From: Ruegeria marina
GTDB lineage: Bacteria; Pseudomonadota; Alphaproteobacteria; Rhodobacterales; Rhodobacteraceae
Assembly (NCBI RefSeq): GCF_900101475.1
Contig: NZ_FMZV01000001.1
Location: 248,001-312,000 of the forward strand
Direction: 5' to 3'
Length of the DNA: 64,000 nucleotides
The position numbers and the translations under genes are program-made. Under the pieces are notes generated by a model. It did no database searches, was not told the origin of the DNA, and worked only from the letters and a program-made list of their open reading frames with translations. Shown one piece after another: positions 56,500-64,000 of this stretch; within the stretch, counting starts at the first letter, position 1, and each line of letters begins with the position of its first letter.

Positions 56500-57438
56500 A
56501 TGCCCATCAAGATCCCCGCACATCTGCCCGCCTATGACGTCCTCAGCCGAGAGGGTGTCATGGTCATGTCCGAGGATCAGGCCGCGCGGCAGGATATCCG
56601 CCCGCTGCGGATCGGGCTGCTGAACCTGATGCCGAAAAAGATCCAGACCGAGAACCAGTTCGCCCGCCTGATCGGCGCCACGCCGCTGCAAATCGAGCTG
56701 AGCCTGATCCGGATGACCGAGCATCAGACCAAGAATACCGCCGCAGCGCATATGGAGGAATTCTATCGACCCTTTCAGGAGGTCAAGGCCGAGAAGTTCG
56801 ACGGGCTGATCATCACCGGCGCACCGATCGAACACCTCGAATTCGGCGACGTGACCTATTGGGGCGAAATGCGCGAGGTCTTTGACTGGACCCAGACCAA
56901 CGTGCACTCGACCTTTGGGGTCTGCTGGGGTGGCATGGCGATGATCAACCATTTTCATGGCGTGCGGAAACACATGCTGGACCACAAGGCATTCGGCTGT
57001 TTCCGGCACAAGAACCTTGCCCCGGCCTCGCCCTATCTGCGCGGGTTCTCGGACGATTTCGTGATTCCCGTCAGCCGCTGGACCGAGATGAAACAGGCCG
57101 AGATCGACGCGGTGCCGGGCCTGCGCACACTTCTGGGCAGCGACGAGGTCGGCCCCTGTCTGGTCGAGGATCCCGGCCACCGGGCGCTCTACATCTTCAA
57201 CCATTTCGAATATGACAGCGATACGCTGAAACAGGAATACGACCGCGATGTCGCCAGCGGCACCGCAATCAACGTACCGCTCAACTACTATCCCGATGAC
57301 GATCCCTCGCAGAAGCCGCTGAACCGCTGGCGCAGCCATGCGCATCTGCTCTACGGCAACTGGATCAGCGAGATCTACGAGACAACGCCCTATGACCTCG
57401 AACGGATCGGGCTGGAAACCACCGACTTGCGAAGGTGA
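56500..57438 (+). CDS. metA: Homoserine O-acetyltransferase, MetA family
   Basis: A 312-residue enzyme of methionine synthesis. The catalytic cysteine is Cys142 in [11 protein letters not shown] and the catalytic His-Glu pair lies around YIFNHFEYD. Residue 111 is Glu ([14 protein letters not shown]); work on Bacillus MetA links Glu111 to acetyl-CoA use and Gly111 to succinyl-CoA use, so acetylation of homoserine is predicted despite the usual name succinyltransferase. ATG 56500 was chosen over an upstream in-frame ATG that lies in the preceding gene. No SAM-II riboswitch can fit in the 34-bp gap. Confidence 0.93.
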   Translation: MPIKIPAHLPAYDVLSREGVMVMSEDQAARQDIRPLRIGLLNLMPKKIQTENQFARLIGATPLQIELSLIRMTEHQTKNTAAAHMEEFYRPFQEVKAEKFDGLIITGAPIEHLEFGDVTYWGEMREVFDWTQTNVHSTFGVCWGGMAMINHFHGVRKHMLDHKAFGCFRHKNLAPASPYLRGFSDDFVIPVSRWTEMKQAEIDAVPGLRTLLGSDEVGPCLVEDPGHRALYIFNHFEYDSDTLKQEYDRDVASGTAINVPLNYYPDDDPSQKPLNRWRSHAHLLYGNWISEIYETTPYDLERIGLETTDLRR

Positions 57439-57444
57439 CGGCCG

Positions 57445-58392
57445 GTGTGGATCATCCTGGCAATCGGCCTGGCTGTTGCGGCCTTTTGGATGTTTACCCT
57501 TTGGCGCGCAGCACGGCACGAAGCACGTGCCGAGGCCTCTCACCCGCCGCGCGGGCAATTCGTCGAGATCGACGGGTTACGCATTCACGCCGAGGTAATG
57601 GGCAACGGGCCGGACCTCGTGATGATCCACGGCTCGAACGGCAATACACGCGACCTGACCTATGCATTGGCGCCATTACTGGCACGGCAGTTTCGCGTCA
57701 TCCTCTTCGACCGCCCAGGGTTGGGCTTTTCCGACCCGCTGCCGAAGCCCTCGGCAGGAATTGCCCATCAGGCCGCGGCCATGATGCAGGCGGCGCGGGA
57801 ACTTGGCGCGGATCGTCCGATGGTGCTTGGCCACAGCTACGGTGGCGCGGTGGCGCTTGCTTGGGCGGTCCACCATCCCGAGGCCATCTCGGGTCTCATT
57901 GCCGTTTCCGCCGCCTCAAACCCCTGGACAACGCCGCTTGATCCGCTCTACCGCGTCACCTCGTCGCCGATTGGCGCCGCCATCGCGGTGCCGCTGATCA
58001 CCGCCTATGTGCCTGACTCGTACGTCATCAGATCGCTCCAAGAAGTGTTCGCCCCGCAACCCGAACCACCTGACTATGCCGCCCATTTCGGCCCGGGGTT
58101 ATCGCTGCGGCGCAGTTCGTTGCGCGCCAACGCCTGGCACCGGGCCATTCTGCTGGATGAAATCCGGGCCCTGCATCGGCGCTATGGCGAGATCGCGGTT
58201 CCGACCGAGATCGTGCATGGCACCGCCGATGACACGGTCAATTTCGACCTGCATTCGGTTTCGCTGTCCCGCCAGATCCCTGCGGCGCAACTGCGCGCGC
58301 TTGCCGGCATCGGACACATGCCCCACCATGTCGCCTCCGAAGAGGTCGCCGCCGCCGTCCTGCGCGCGGCCCAGCGTGCGGGTTTGCGTTGA
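57445..58392 (+). CDS. Alpha/beta hydrolase with N-terminal membrane anchor
   Basis: A 315-residue hydrolase. Residues 2-17 form a hydrophobic N-terminal anchor. The oxyanion region is VMIHGSNGNTRDL, the nucleophile elbow GHSYGGAV with Ser131, and the C-terminal histidine lies in AGIGHMPHHV. The acid residue is probably in HGTADDTVNF. Substrate unknown. The start is GTG with GAAGG upstream, 6 bp after metA, so it is probably in the same operon. Confidence 0.88.
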   Translation: MWIILAIGLAVAAFWMFTLWRAARHEARAEASHPPRGQFVEIDGLRIHAEVMGNGPDLVMIHGSNGNTRDLTYALAPLLARQFRVILFDRPGLGFSDPLPKPSAGIAHQAAAMMQAARELGADRPMVLGHSYGGAVALAWAVHHPEAISGLIAVSAASNPWTTPLDPLYRVTSSPIGAAIAVPLITAYVPDSYVIRSLQEVFAPQPEPPDYAAHFGPGLSLRRSSLRANAWHRAILLDEIRALHRRYGEIAVPTEIVHGTADDTVNFDLHSVSLSRQIPAAQLRALAGIGHMPHHVASEEVAAAVLRAAQRAGLR

Positions 58393-58446
58393 GCCTCGGA
58401 TGCTTACATAGTGACGGCAAGTCAACCAGATCAAGGACCGAAGCGG

Positions 58447-59316
58447 ATGACAAAGACTCAGGCCGGCCAGATCACCCGCTATTTTCAGGACCGGGCGCCA
58501 AAGTCGATCCGCGAGGCGATCGAGGCGGCGGGCAAGGATGATATCCTCAGCGATACCTATCCCTATGACGAGCAGATGTCGTCAAAGGACTACGACAAGG
58601 CAATGGAAGCGCTGCAAATCGAACTGGTCAAGATGCAGGCCTGGGTCAAGGAAAGCGGCGCGCGCATTGCCATCGTCTTCGAAGGCCGGGACGCCGCGGG
58701 CAAGGGTGGAACGATCAGCCGGTTCCGCCAGAACCTGAACCCGCGCGGCGCGCGCGTGGTGGCGCTGGGAAAGCCGACCGAAGCCGAGCGCACGCAATGG
58801 TATTTCCAGCGCTACATCCAGCACCTGCCCGCAGCCGGCGAGATCGTGTTCTTTGACCGAAGCTGGTACAATCGCGGCGTGGTCGAACATGTATTCGGCT
58901 GGTGCACGCCCCAAGAGCGCGAGCATTTCTTTCGACAGGCGCTGCCCTTCGAACATGCTTTGATCGAAGACGGGATTCACCTGTTCAAGTTCTGGCTCAA
59001 CGTGGGGCGCGCCGAACAGTTGCACCGGTTTCTCGCTCGCGAGAACGATCCTCTCAAGAGTTGGAAGCTGAGCCCGGTCGATGTCGCCGGTCTGGACAAG
59101 TGGGATGAGTATACCGGCGCCATTTCTGAAACCCTGACGCGAAGCCATTCCAAACGCTCACCCTGGACGGTCGTGCGCTCGGACGACAAGAAACGCGCCC
59201 GCATCGCGGCCATCCAGACGGTTCTGTCGACCATCGACTACGACGACAAGGATACCAAGGCGCTGGGCCGGATCGACAGCGCTATTTGCGGCGGCCCGGA
59301 CATCTGGGATGCGTAA
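58447..59316 (+). CDS. ppk2: Polyphosphate kinase 2
   Basis: A 289-residue PPK2-family nucleotide kinase that phosphorylates nucleoside diphosphates with polyphosphate. Walker A is [10 protein letters not shown] at 79-88 and Walker B/lid is [18 protein letters not shown]. The single-domain length and sequence suit class I PPK2 acting mainly on GDP or ADP; the class is inferred. AAGGA precedes ATG 58447. It overlaps the tetR gene downstream by eight bases. Confidence 0.95.
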   Translation: MTKTQAGQITRYFQDRAPKSIREAIEAAGKDDILSDTYPYDEQMSSKDYDKAMEALQIELVKMQAWVKESGARIAIVFEGRDAAGKGGTISRFRQNLNPRGARVVALGKPTEAERTQWYFQRYIQHLPAAGEIVFFDRSWYNRGVVEHVFGWCTPQEREHFFRQALPFEHALIEDGIHLFKFWLNVGRAEQLHRFLARENDPLKSWKLSPVDVAGLDKWDEYTGAISETLTRSHSKRSPWTVVRSDDKKRARIAAIQTVLSTIDYDDKDTKALGRIDSAICGGPDIWDA

Positions 59317-59920
59317 GCAGGGTTACCATCACGGCAATTTGCGCCAGGCGTTGATCGACGCCGCGCTGGAACTGATCCGTGAAAAGGGGCCGACGGGTTT
59401 CACCCTGTCCGAGGCCGCAAAGACCGCCGGTGTCACCCCGGCGGCAGTCTATCGTCATTTCGACGGGCGCGAGGACCTGATCGCCGAAGCCGCCCGCCAG
59501 GGCTTCGAGATGTTCGCGGACCTGATGCAATATGCCTATGACAAGGGCCAGCCCTCGGCGATGGCTGCGTTCGAGGCAACCGGCCGCGCGTATCTCGCCT
59601 TTGCCCGCAAACATCCCGGCCATTACATCGCGATGTTCGAAAGCGGGGTGTCGCTGAACCGCACACCGGAACTTGCCGCTGCGGCGAACCGGGCCAAGGC
59701 CGTATTGGAACAGGCCGCAACCGACCTGGGCAAGCATATCCCGCCCGACCGGCGCCCGCCCGCGTCAATGGTGTCCGCCCATATCTGGGCCATGAGCCAT
59801 GGCGTGGTTGAACTGTTTGCCAGAAACACCGGCGCCGCTTCACCTTTTTCGCCGGAGGACCTGCTTGAAACCGGGGTCGGCATCTATTTGCGCGGGTTGG
59901 GACTGATCGCCCCAGACTGA
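59309..59920 (+). CDS. TetR-family transcriptional regulator
   Basis: A 203-residue regulator. The helix-turn-helix is [20 protein letters not shown] then [26 protein letters not shown]. The C-terminal domain (residues 70-200) is a helical ligand pocket with TetR_C-type [13 protein letters not shown]. The start overlaps ppk2 by eight bases, so it may be co-regulated with polyphosphate metabolism, though the target is unknown. Confidence 0.9.
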   Translation: MRKQGYHHGNLRQALIDAALELIREKGPTGFTLSEAAKTAGVTPAAVYRHFDGREDLIAEAARQGFEMFADLMQYAYDKGQPSAMAAFEATGRAYLAFARKHPGHYIAMFESGVSLNRTPELAAAANRAKAVLEQAATDLGKHIPPDRRPPASMVSAHIWAMSHGVVELFARNTGAASPFSPEDLLETGVGIYLRGLGLIAPD

Positions 59921-59986
59921 CAAAGTCTCTTGCCTGCACCTGTCCGGATCGGTACCCAGAAGCGGCAACTTCGGAGTAACGACCTC

Positions 59987-60730
59987 GTGAGCCACCTGAT
60001 TTCGAACACTACCCTTGTCCGCCGCGATCGCCTGAAGCAATTGCAGCAACGCGAAAAGTCATGGTTCGACCTGGAGTTCCTCAAGGCTATGGATCCTGAC
60101 GACAGGAACCGCTGCATCGATCTCCTCGATCAGTCGAAATCGCAGCTGCGACAGGATCTGTTCGCCCTGTGCAGGAACGGGTTCAAGACCGGCGGCTTTT
60201 TCGTCGAGTTCGGTGCGACCGATGGCGTCGAGCTCAATAACTCCTACCTTCTGGAAACCCGGTTTGGCTGGTCCGGCATTCTGGCCGAACCGGCCCGCGG
60301 GTGGCACGATGCGCTCAAGGCAAACAGGAAATGCACCGTGGAAACCCGCTGTGTCTGGCACACCACGGGCGAAACGCTGGCCTTTACCGAGGCGCCGCGC
60401 GGCGAGAACTCGGGCATTTCGACTTTCGTGAAATCCTCGCGCCGGATTCGCGGGCAGAATTACAAGGTTGAAACAATCTCGCTGGTCGATCTGCTGGAAA
60501 TACACCAGGCCCCCGCGCATATCGACTATATCTCGATCGACACCGAGGGCAGCGAGTTCGACATCCTGAACGCCTTCGACTTCGATCGCTGGACATTCGG
60601 GGTGATGACGGTGGAACACAACCACGCCCCCCAGCGCGAAGACATTCATGCCCTGCTGACCGGCAGGGGATACCGTCGCGTTCTGGAAGACATATCGCGG
60701 TTCGACGATTGGTATATACGCGAGGAGTGA
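59987..60730 (+). CDS. FkbM-family SAM methyltransferase
   Basis: A 247-residue methyltransferase. GGFFVEFGATDGVELNNSYL is motif I and IDYISIDTEGSEFDILNAF is the FkbM signature with the acidic post-motif. An N-terminal helical extension precedes the Rossmann domain. Typical substrates are glycans or polyketides; none can be assigned. The start is GTG with GGAG ten bases upstream. It ends 26 bp before a strong bidirectional terminator that separates it from rpsI. Confidence 0.88.
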   Translation: MSHLISNTTLVRRDRLKQLQQREKSWFDLEFLKAMDPDDRNRCIDLLDQSKSQLRQDLFALCRNGFKTGGFFVEFGATDGVELNNSYLLETRFGWSGILAEPARGWHDALKANRKCTVETRCVWHTTGETLAFTEAPRGENSGISTFVKSSRRIRGQNYKVETISLVDLLEIHQAPAHIDYISIDTEGSEFDILNAFDFDRWTFGVMTVEHNHAPQREDIHALLTGRGYRRVLEDISRFDDWYIREE

Positions 60731-60756
60731 GCCCCGCCCACCTGCGCCCGAAATGA

Positions 60757-60783
60757 AAAAGGCCGCGCAAAGCGCGGCCTTTT
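60757..60783. terminator. Bidirectional terminator between FkbM gene and rpsI
   Basis: AAAAGGCCGCGC-AAA-GCGCGGCCTTTT is a perfect 12-bp stem with A and T runs at its base, usable in both directions between two convergent genes. Confidence 0.92.
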
Positions 60784-60801
60784 CTGTTCTGGGTCCGAAA
60801 C

Positions 60802-61284
60802 TTAGCGCTTCGAGAACTGGAACGAACGGCGGGCTTTGCGCTTGCCGTATTTCTTGCGTTCCACGACGCGGCTGTCGCGGGTCAGGAAGCCGGCGGTCTT
60901 GAGCGCGCCGCGCAGGCTCGGGTCATAGAGTTGCAGCGCCTTCGAGATGCCGTGCTTGACCGCACCGGCCTGACCGGTCAGGCCACCGCCCTTCACGGTC
61001 GCCATCACGTCGAACTGGCCTTCGACGCCAGCCACCTGGAACGGCTGGCGCAGGATCAGCTGCAGAACGGGGCGGGCGAAATACACGTCCTGGTCCTTGC
61101 CATTGACGATGACCTTGCCCGAACCCGGCTTGATCCAGACGCGGGCAACCGCGTCCTTCCGCTTGCCGGTGGCATAGGAGCGGCCCAGCTCGTCGCGAAC
61201 GGGTTCGCGCGGTTCGTCGGCAGCCAGTGTTTCGAGGCCTGCGACGGCGCCCAGCTCTTCGAGAGTATTGATCTGATCAGCCAT
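60802..61284 (-). CDS. rpsI: 30S ribosomal protein S9
   Basis: A 160-residue S9. The core [22 protein letters not shown] and the C-terminal [16 protein letters not shown] that reaches the P-site are intact. An acidic N-terminal extension of about 30 residues ([18 protein letters not shown]) precedes the core, common in Rhodobacterales. It lies five bases downstream of rplM in the usual pair. Confidence 0.98.
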   Translation of the reverse strand: MADQINTLEELGAVAGLETLAADEPREPVRDELGRSYATGKRKDAVARVWIKPGSGKVIVNGKDQDVYFARPVLQLILRQPFQVAGVEGQFDVMATVKGGGLTGQAGAVKHGISKALQLYDPSLRGALKTAGFLTRDSRVVERKKYGKRKARRSFQFSKR

Positions 61285-61289
61285 CGGTT

Positions 61290-61748
61290 TCAGCTCCGGG
61301 TGTTTTTCTTGTTCATGGACTTGACGTCCAGAACTTCGGGGGCCTGAGCTTCATGCGGGTGCTCGGTCCCGGCATAGATACGCAGGTTGGTCATCTGCTG
61401 ACGCGACAGGCGGTTGCCCGGCAGCATGCGCTTGACGGCCTGATAGACCACGCGCTCGGGGTGGGCACCCTCGAGGATCTGCTGCTTGGTGCGCGACTTG
61501 ATGCCGCCCGGGTGGCCGGTGTGCCAGTAGAAGTGCTCTTCGCGCTTCTTGCCGGTCATCTGCACCTTGTCGGCATTGATGACGATAACGTTGTCGCCCA
61601 TGTCCATGTGCGGGGTGAACGACGGCTTGTGCTTGCCACGCAGGCGCATGGCAACGATCGAGGCAAGACGGCCCAGAACGACGCCCTCGGCGTCGATCAG
61701 TATCCACTTCTTGTCGATGTCTGCAGGTGTTGCAGAAAAGGTTTTCAT
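61290..61748 (-). CDS. rplM: 50S ribosomal protein L13
   Basis: A 152-residue L13, an early-assembling 23S-binding protein. [38 protein letters not shown] and [12 protein letters not shown] are the usual landmarks. First gene of rplM-rpsI. A sigma70 promoter and a palindromic leader lie upstream; L13 represses its own leader in other proteobacteria. Confidence 0.98.
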   Translation of the reverse strand: MKTFSATPADIDKKWILIDAEGVVLGRLASIVAMRLRGKHKPSFTPHMDMGDNVIVINADKVQMTGKKREEHFYWHTGHPGGIKSRTKQQILEGAHPERVVYQAVKRMLPGNRLSRQQMTNLRIYAGTEHPHEAQAPEVLDVKSMNKKNTRS

Positions 61749-61776
61749 GGCAGGATGGTCCTGTTTGATGTGACAG

Positions 61777-61797
61777 ACCGACCGCTAGCGGCCGGCC
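61777..61797 (-). other. Palindromic element in the rplM leader
   Basis: The perfect palindrome CCGCTAGCGG (61782-61791) is flanked by further complementary bases to form a stem of about nine pairs in the 5' leader, some 30-50 bp before the rplM start. It could be a binding site for L13 feedback control; this is inferred. Confidence 0.35.
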
Positions 61798-61813
61798 CTT
61801 ATCCGATGGGCGG

Positions 61814-61842
61814 TTTCTAGTGATTGCCAGATACCGCGTCAA
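61814..61842 (-). promoter_or_regulatory. Sigma70 promoter of rplM-rpsI
   Basis: On the minus strand TTGACG (61842-61837) and TAGAAA (61819-61814) are 17 bp apart. The -35 matches the consensus at five positions. The start would be about 60 bp before the rplM ATG. Confidence 0.6.
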
Positions 61843-61911
61843 GCGAACAGGTTCAGTATTAATCATTGATTTTCAATGACTTGCAAAATAGGTATTAAAA
61901 TACCCCACAAT

Positions 61912-63315
61912 TCAGACGCTGATCTGCTCCGGCGGATTGTCCAGTAGCCCCCGCAGGCGCTGCATGGCATCCTCGAAGCTTTCCAAGGATACATGCGCAT
62001 TGACGGCAATGCGTATCGCATTGGGTGCACGCCCGTCACGCAGCGCGAATTCGTCCGCCGAGCGGACCTGGACGCCGGCGCGTTCCGCCGCACGGGTAAA
62101 GGCGGCCGAGCGCCAGCCCGAGGGCAGACGCAGCCAGACAAAGGGCACGTCCGGATCCCACACCAGATCGAATGCCCCAAGCGTGTTGACCGCGACACGA
62201 ACATATTCGGACATACGCTTGCGAACGTCCAATGCCAACTGTCGCGCCCGGGGATCCGAGAGCAACAGCCGCGTCAGTTCCGCCAGAGGCTGTGCCAGAC
62301 CAAAATACCCGTATTCAGCCGACCGACGCAGCCGTGCCGCCTGCCCCGCCGGTGCAATCGCAAAGCCGACCCGCAAGGCAGGTGTAAGCGATTTCGAGAT
62401 CGACGACACATGCCAGCCCCGTTCCGGCGCAAGCGCCCGATAGCTGGGCGCGCGCGGCTGACCGATGCGATAACAATCGTCTTCGATGATCTGGAGGCCA
62501 TGCTTGCGCGCCACCTCGACCACCTCTTTCCGGCGCTCCAGTGGGGCATGGCTGCCGGTCGGGTTCTGCACCTCAGGCGATACGCAAACGGCCTGCGCCG
62601 GAGCCTGGCGCGCGGCAAGATCAAGTGACCTGGGGTCGATACCCCATTTGTCCATGCGGATGCCCACCACCTCGGCCCGCATCAACTCGGCAGCACGGCG
62701 GAACCCTGCGTAAGACAGATCTTCGACGAAGACCACCGGCTTGGGGCCGGAAAAGATGCTCTGGAACACCACACAGAGCCCGTTCTGACCGCCATGGGTC
62801 AGAACGATATCATCCGGGGCCAGCGGGCCAAGCGGCAGATTCGCCAGCCACTCGGCCACGGCCTTGCGCACCCCGGCATAGGCATCGCGCGTCGGATAGT
62901 TGAGGAACATGGCCGGATCGCCCCGCGCGATTTTCGCCAGGCATTCGCGAATCAAGGCCACCTGGCCCACGTCTGCCAGCCTGGGGCTGAAGAGGCTGAC
63001 GTGGTGGTCGTCCTGCTCTTCGAGCCGGTACAATTGTCGCGACCACACGTCATCCAGAACCGGACGCTTGGGTTCCGCCACGAATGTACCACGCCCAACT
63101 TCGGCCGACAAAAGCCCCTCATCCGTCAGGATCGAATAAGCGCGCGCCACCGTGCCCGGCGTAATGCTCAGCTTGTAGGCAAGATCACGCACCGGGGGCA
63201 GCTTTGCCCCAACCTCAAGACTTTTGTTTGCGATGGCTTTTCTGATGGCATCGGCAACAAGAGTGTATTTCGGCCCCTTGGCTGAAGGAAGAGAGTCCGG
63301 CCAAATTGTACCCAT
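61912..63315 (-). CDS. MocR-family GntR regulator with aminotransferase domain
   Basis: A 467-residue PLP-binding regulator. The winged helix (about 14-82) has KLPPVRDLAYKLSITPGTVARAYSILTDEGLLS. The aspartate aminotransferase-like domain has VLTHGGQNGLCVVFQSI, EDDCYR and SSISKSLTPALRVGF with the PLP-binding lysine. MocR proteins regulate divergent or nearby genes by binding direct repeats. Here the divergent neighbour is a DUF1127 protein, and two similar repeats lie in between, spaced about 21 bp apart. Confidence 0.94.
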   Translation of the reverse strand: MGTIWPDSLPSAKGPKYTLVADAIRKAIANKSLEVGAKLPPVRDLAYKLSITPGTVARAYSILTDEGLLSAEVGRGTFVAEPKRPVLDDVWSRQLYRLEEQDDHHVSLFSPRLADVGQVALIRECLAKIARGDPAMFLNYPTRDAYAGVRKAVAEWLANLPLGPLAPDDIVLTHGGQNGLCVVFQSIFSGPKPVVFVEDLSYAGFRRAAELMRAEVVGIRMDKWGIDPRSLDLAARQAPAQAVCVSPEVQNPTGSHAPLERRKEVVEVARKHGLQIIEDDCYRIGQPRAPSYRALAPERGWHVSSISKSLTPALRVGFAIAPAGQAARLRRSAEYGYFGLAQPLAELTRLLLSDPRARQLALDVRKRMSEYVRVAVNTLGAFDLVWDPDVPFVWLRLPSGWRSAAFTRAAERAGVQVRSADEFALRDGRAPNAIRIAVNAHVSLESFEDAMQRLRGLLDNPPEQISV

Positions 63316-63354
63316 TACAATCTTTCCTTTGATCTCATATCACCTTCAAATGTA

Positions 63355-63386
63355 CCAACTGTGTATCAAGATTATCCAATTTGTGT
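63355..63386. promoter_or_regulatory. Candidate MocR operator: two repeats 21 bp apart
   Basis: CCAACTGTGT at 63355 and CCAATTTGTGT at 63376 are direct repeats of one motif spaced about two helical turns apart, in the gap between the MocR gene and the DUF1127 gene. A third weaker copy, CCAAATTGTAC, lies at 63301 inside the regulator's start. Direct repeats with such spacing are the known MocR operator style. Confidence 0.45.
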
Positions 63387-63412
63387 CAATACAATCGAAA
63401 AGGACCACTGTC

Positions 63413-63640
63413 ATGACACGCGCAATGCCCTCGCCCGCCCTGATGCTGCTGAACGCCAGCCCCCGGCTGCCGCTGATCGCTGCTCTGGCCGTGGGATTTG
63501 CCGCGACCGTGACCAAGTGGGAGCAACGTCGGCGCACCCGCCTGAATCTCGGGCGGCTGGACGATCGTCTTTTGCAGAACGTCGGCCTCACCCGCAGCCA
63601 GATGCGCCATGAGACCGCCCGCATGTTCTGGCAGGGCTGA
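63413..63640 (+). CDS. DUF1127-domain small protein
   Basis: A 75-residue protein. The first half has a hydrophobic segment (LPLIAALAVGFAATVT). The DUF1127 motif RTRLNLGRLDDRLLQNVGLT and RSQMRHE fill the second half. Small DUF1127 proteins in alphaproteobacteria bind RNA (CcaF/YjiS type) and modulate stress and phosphate metabolism; the role here is inferred. AAGGA precedes the ATG. Divergent from the MocR gene; followed by a terminator. Confidence 0.88.
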   Translation: MTRAMPSPALMLLNASPRLPLIAALAVGFAATVTKWEQRRRTRLNLGRLDDRLLQNVGLTRSQMRHETARMFWQG

Positions 63641-63672
63641 ATCGAATTCCCCAGTCCCTTGATGGGACCTCT

Positions 63673-64000
63673 TCACTGGCCGGGGCTCGCCCCGGCCATT
63701 TTTTGTGAAAATGCCGCCGCGGCGCTGCCGGCCGGAGGAATGGAATAGGTCATCGTCGCCCGCGCCACCGGCTTGCCCGACCCCTGCGAAAACATCAGCA
63801 CATCGCCCACCGCAAGTGTCTTGCCCAGTTTCAACAGACGGCATTCGGCGACGATCTGCGCACCACCTTCGGGCTTGCGCATGAAATCCATCGAACAGTT
63901 TGTGGTCACGGCCAGCGCCTGACGTCCCAGCCGTGCCAATACCATCGCGTAGACGCAGACATCGGCCAGGGCGAACATCGAAGGCCCCGATACTGTGCCG
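63673..64000 (-). CDS. PaaI-family thioesterase, 3' part only
   Basis: A hot-dog-fold acyl-CoA thioesterase whose start lies beyond the right end of the window; the frame is open to base 64000. The visible part reads GTVSGPSMFALADVCVYAMV then NCSMDFMRKPEGG, the PaaI signature in which an Asp acts in catalysis; the C-terminus is TYSIPPAGSAAAAFSQKM. Substrate unknown. The terminator of the DUF1127 gene overlaps its 3' end. Confidence 0.85.
   Translation of the reverse strand, partial: GTVSGPSMFALADVCVYAMVLARLGRQALAVTTNCSMDFMRKPEGGAQIVAECRLLKLGKTLAVGDVLMFSQGSGKPVARATMTYSIPPAGSAAAAFSQKMAGASPGQ
63678..63704 (+). terminator. Rho-independent terminator after the DUF1127 gene
   Basis: GGCCGGGG-CTCG-CCCCGGCC is a perfect 8-bp stem followed by A and six T. 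It lies within the last codons of the convergent thioesterase gene. A smaller stem GTCCC-TTGAT-GGGAC lies just before it at 63654-63668. Confidence 0.88.

Overview
The window looks like a chromosomal segment of a marine Roseobacter-group bacterium (Rhodobacteraceae, Alphaproteobacteria), probably close to Ruegeria. This rests on the high-GC coding style, the dusB-ntrBC-ntrYX-trkAH-hfq-hflX order, a fused ispDF, DUF6456 and DUF6477 proteins, a corrinoid protein paired with DUF1638, and a non-pyrrolysine MttB-type methyltransferase. The genus is inferred from gene content and remembered family patterns; no search was run. About 60 protein genes are supported. I see no rRNA, tRNA, CRISPR array, insertion sequence or prophage.

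Layout. 1-7.3 kb: the 3' end of an acidic protein, a radical SAM protein with a triple LexA-type box at its start, a corrinoid protein with a DUF1638 protein, 3-hydroxybutyrate dehydrogenase, a candidate small RNA, an orphan YejA-like binding protein and a 74-residue small protein. 7.3-13.1 kb: an XRE-cupin regulator divergent from an acyl-CoA ligase and a DsbA/FrnE protein, then a Bcr/CflA exporter and a TTC38-like TPR protein. 13.2-22.9 kb: mfd, a small membrane protein, hemB, a Ysc84/SYLF lipoprotein, and a penicillin-acylase/antiporter pair. 22.9-35.3 kb: the leftward nitrogen-regulation and K+ cluster hflX, hfq, trkH, trkA, (a rightward lipoprotein), ntrX, ntrY, ntrC, ntrB, dusB. 35.5-38.9 kb: ispDF-pgpA-cinA(C) and an ammonium transporter. 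39-47.4 kb: MmgE/PrpD, a COQ10-like protein, hpt, a small periplasmic protein, LysR, two cytochromes c, an M20 amidohydrolase, lipA and oxyR. 47.6-52.6 kb: a DUF6456 helix-turn-helix protein (candidate gene-transfer-agent activator GafA), DUF6477, MttB-like methyltransferase and guaA. 52.6-64 kb: a hypothetical protein, two EamA exporters, a P-loop protein with metA, a hydrolase, ppk2-tetR, an FkbM methyltransferase, rplM-rpsI, a MocR regulator divergent from a DUF1127 protein, and the 3' part of a PaaI thioesterase.

How parts work together. The Ntr genes encode two sensor/regulator pairs. Both regulators (NtrC and NtrX) lack the GAFTGA loop needed for sigma54 contact, so sigma70-type control is expected. 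The corrinoid protein and the MttB-like methyltransferase are 47 kb apart, but each has TGTCGC-type half-sites about two helical turns apart at nearly the same distance from the start codon, which suggests one regulator for a methylamine or betaine demethylation system. The intergenic region between the DUF6456 and DUF6477 genes packs a perfect DnaA box, a 15-bp dyad and a near-perfect CtrA site into about 50 bp, which fits cell-cycle control of a GTA activator.
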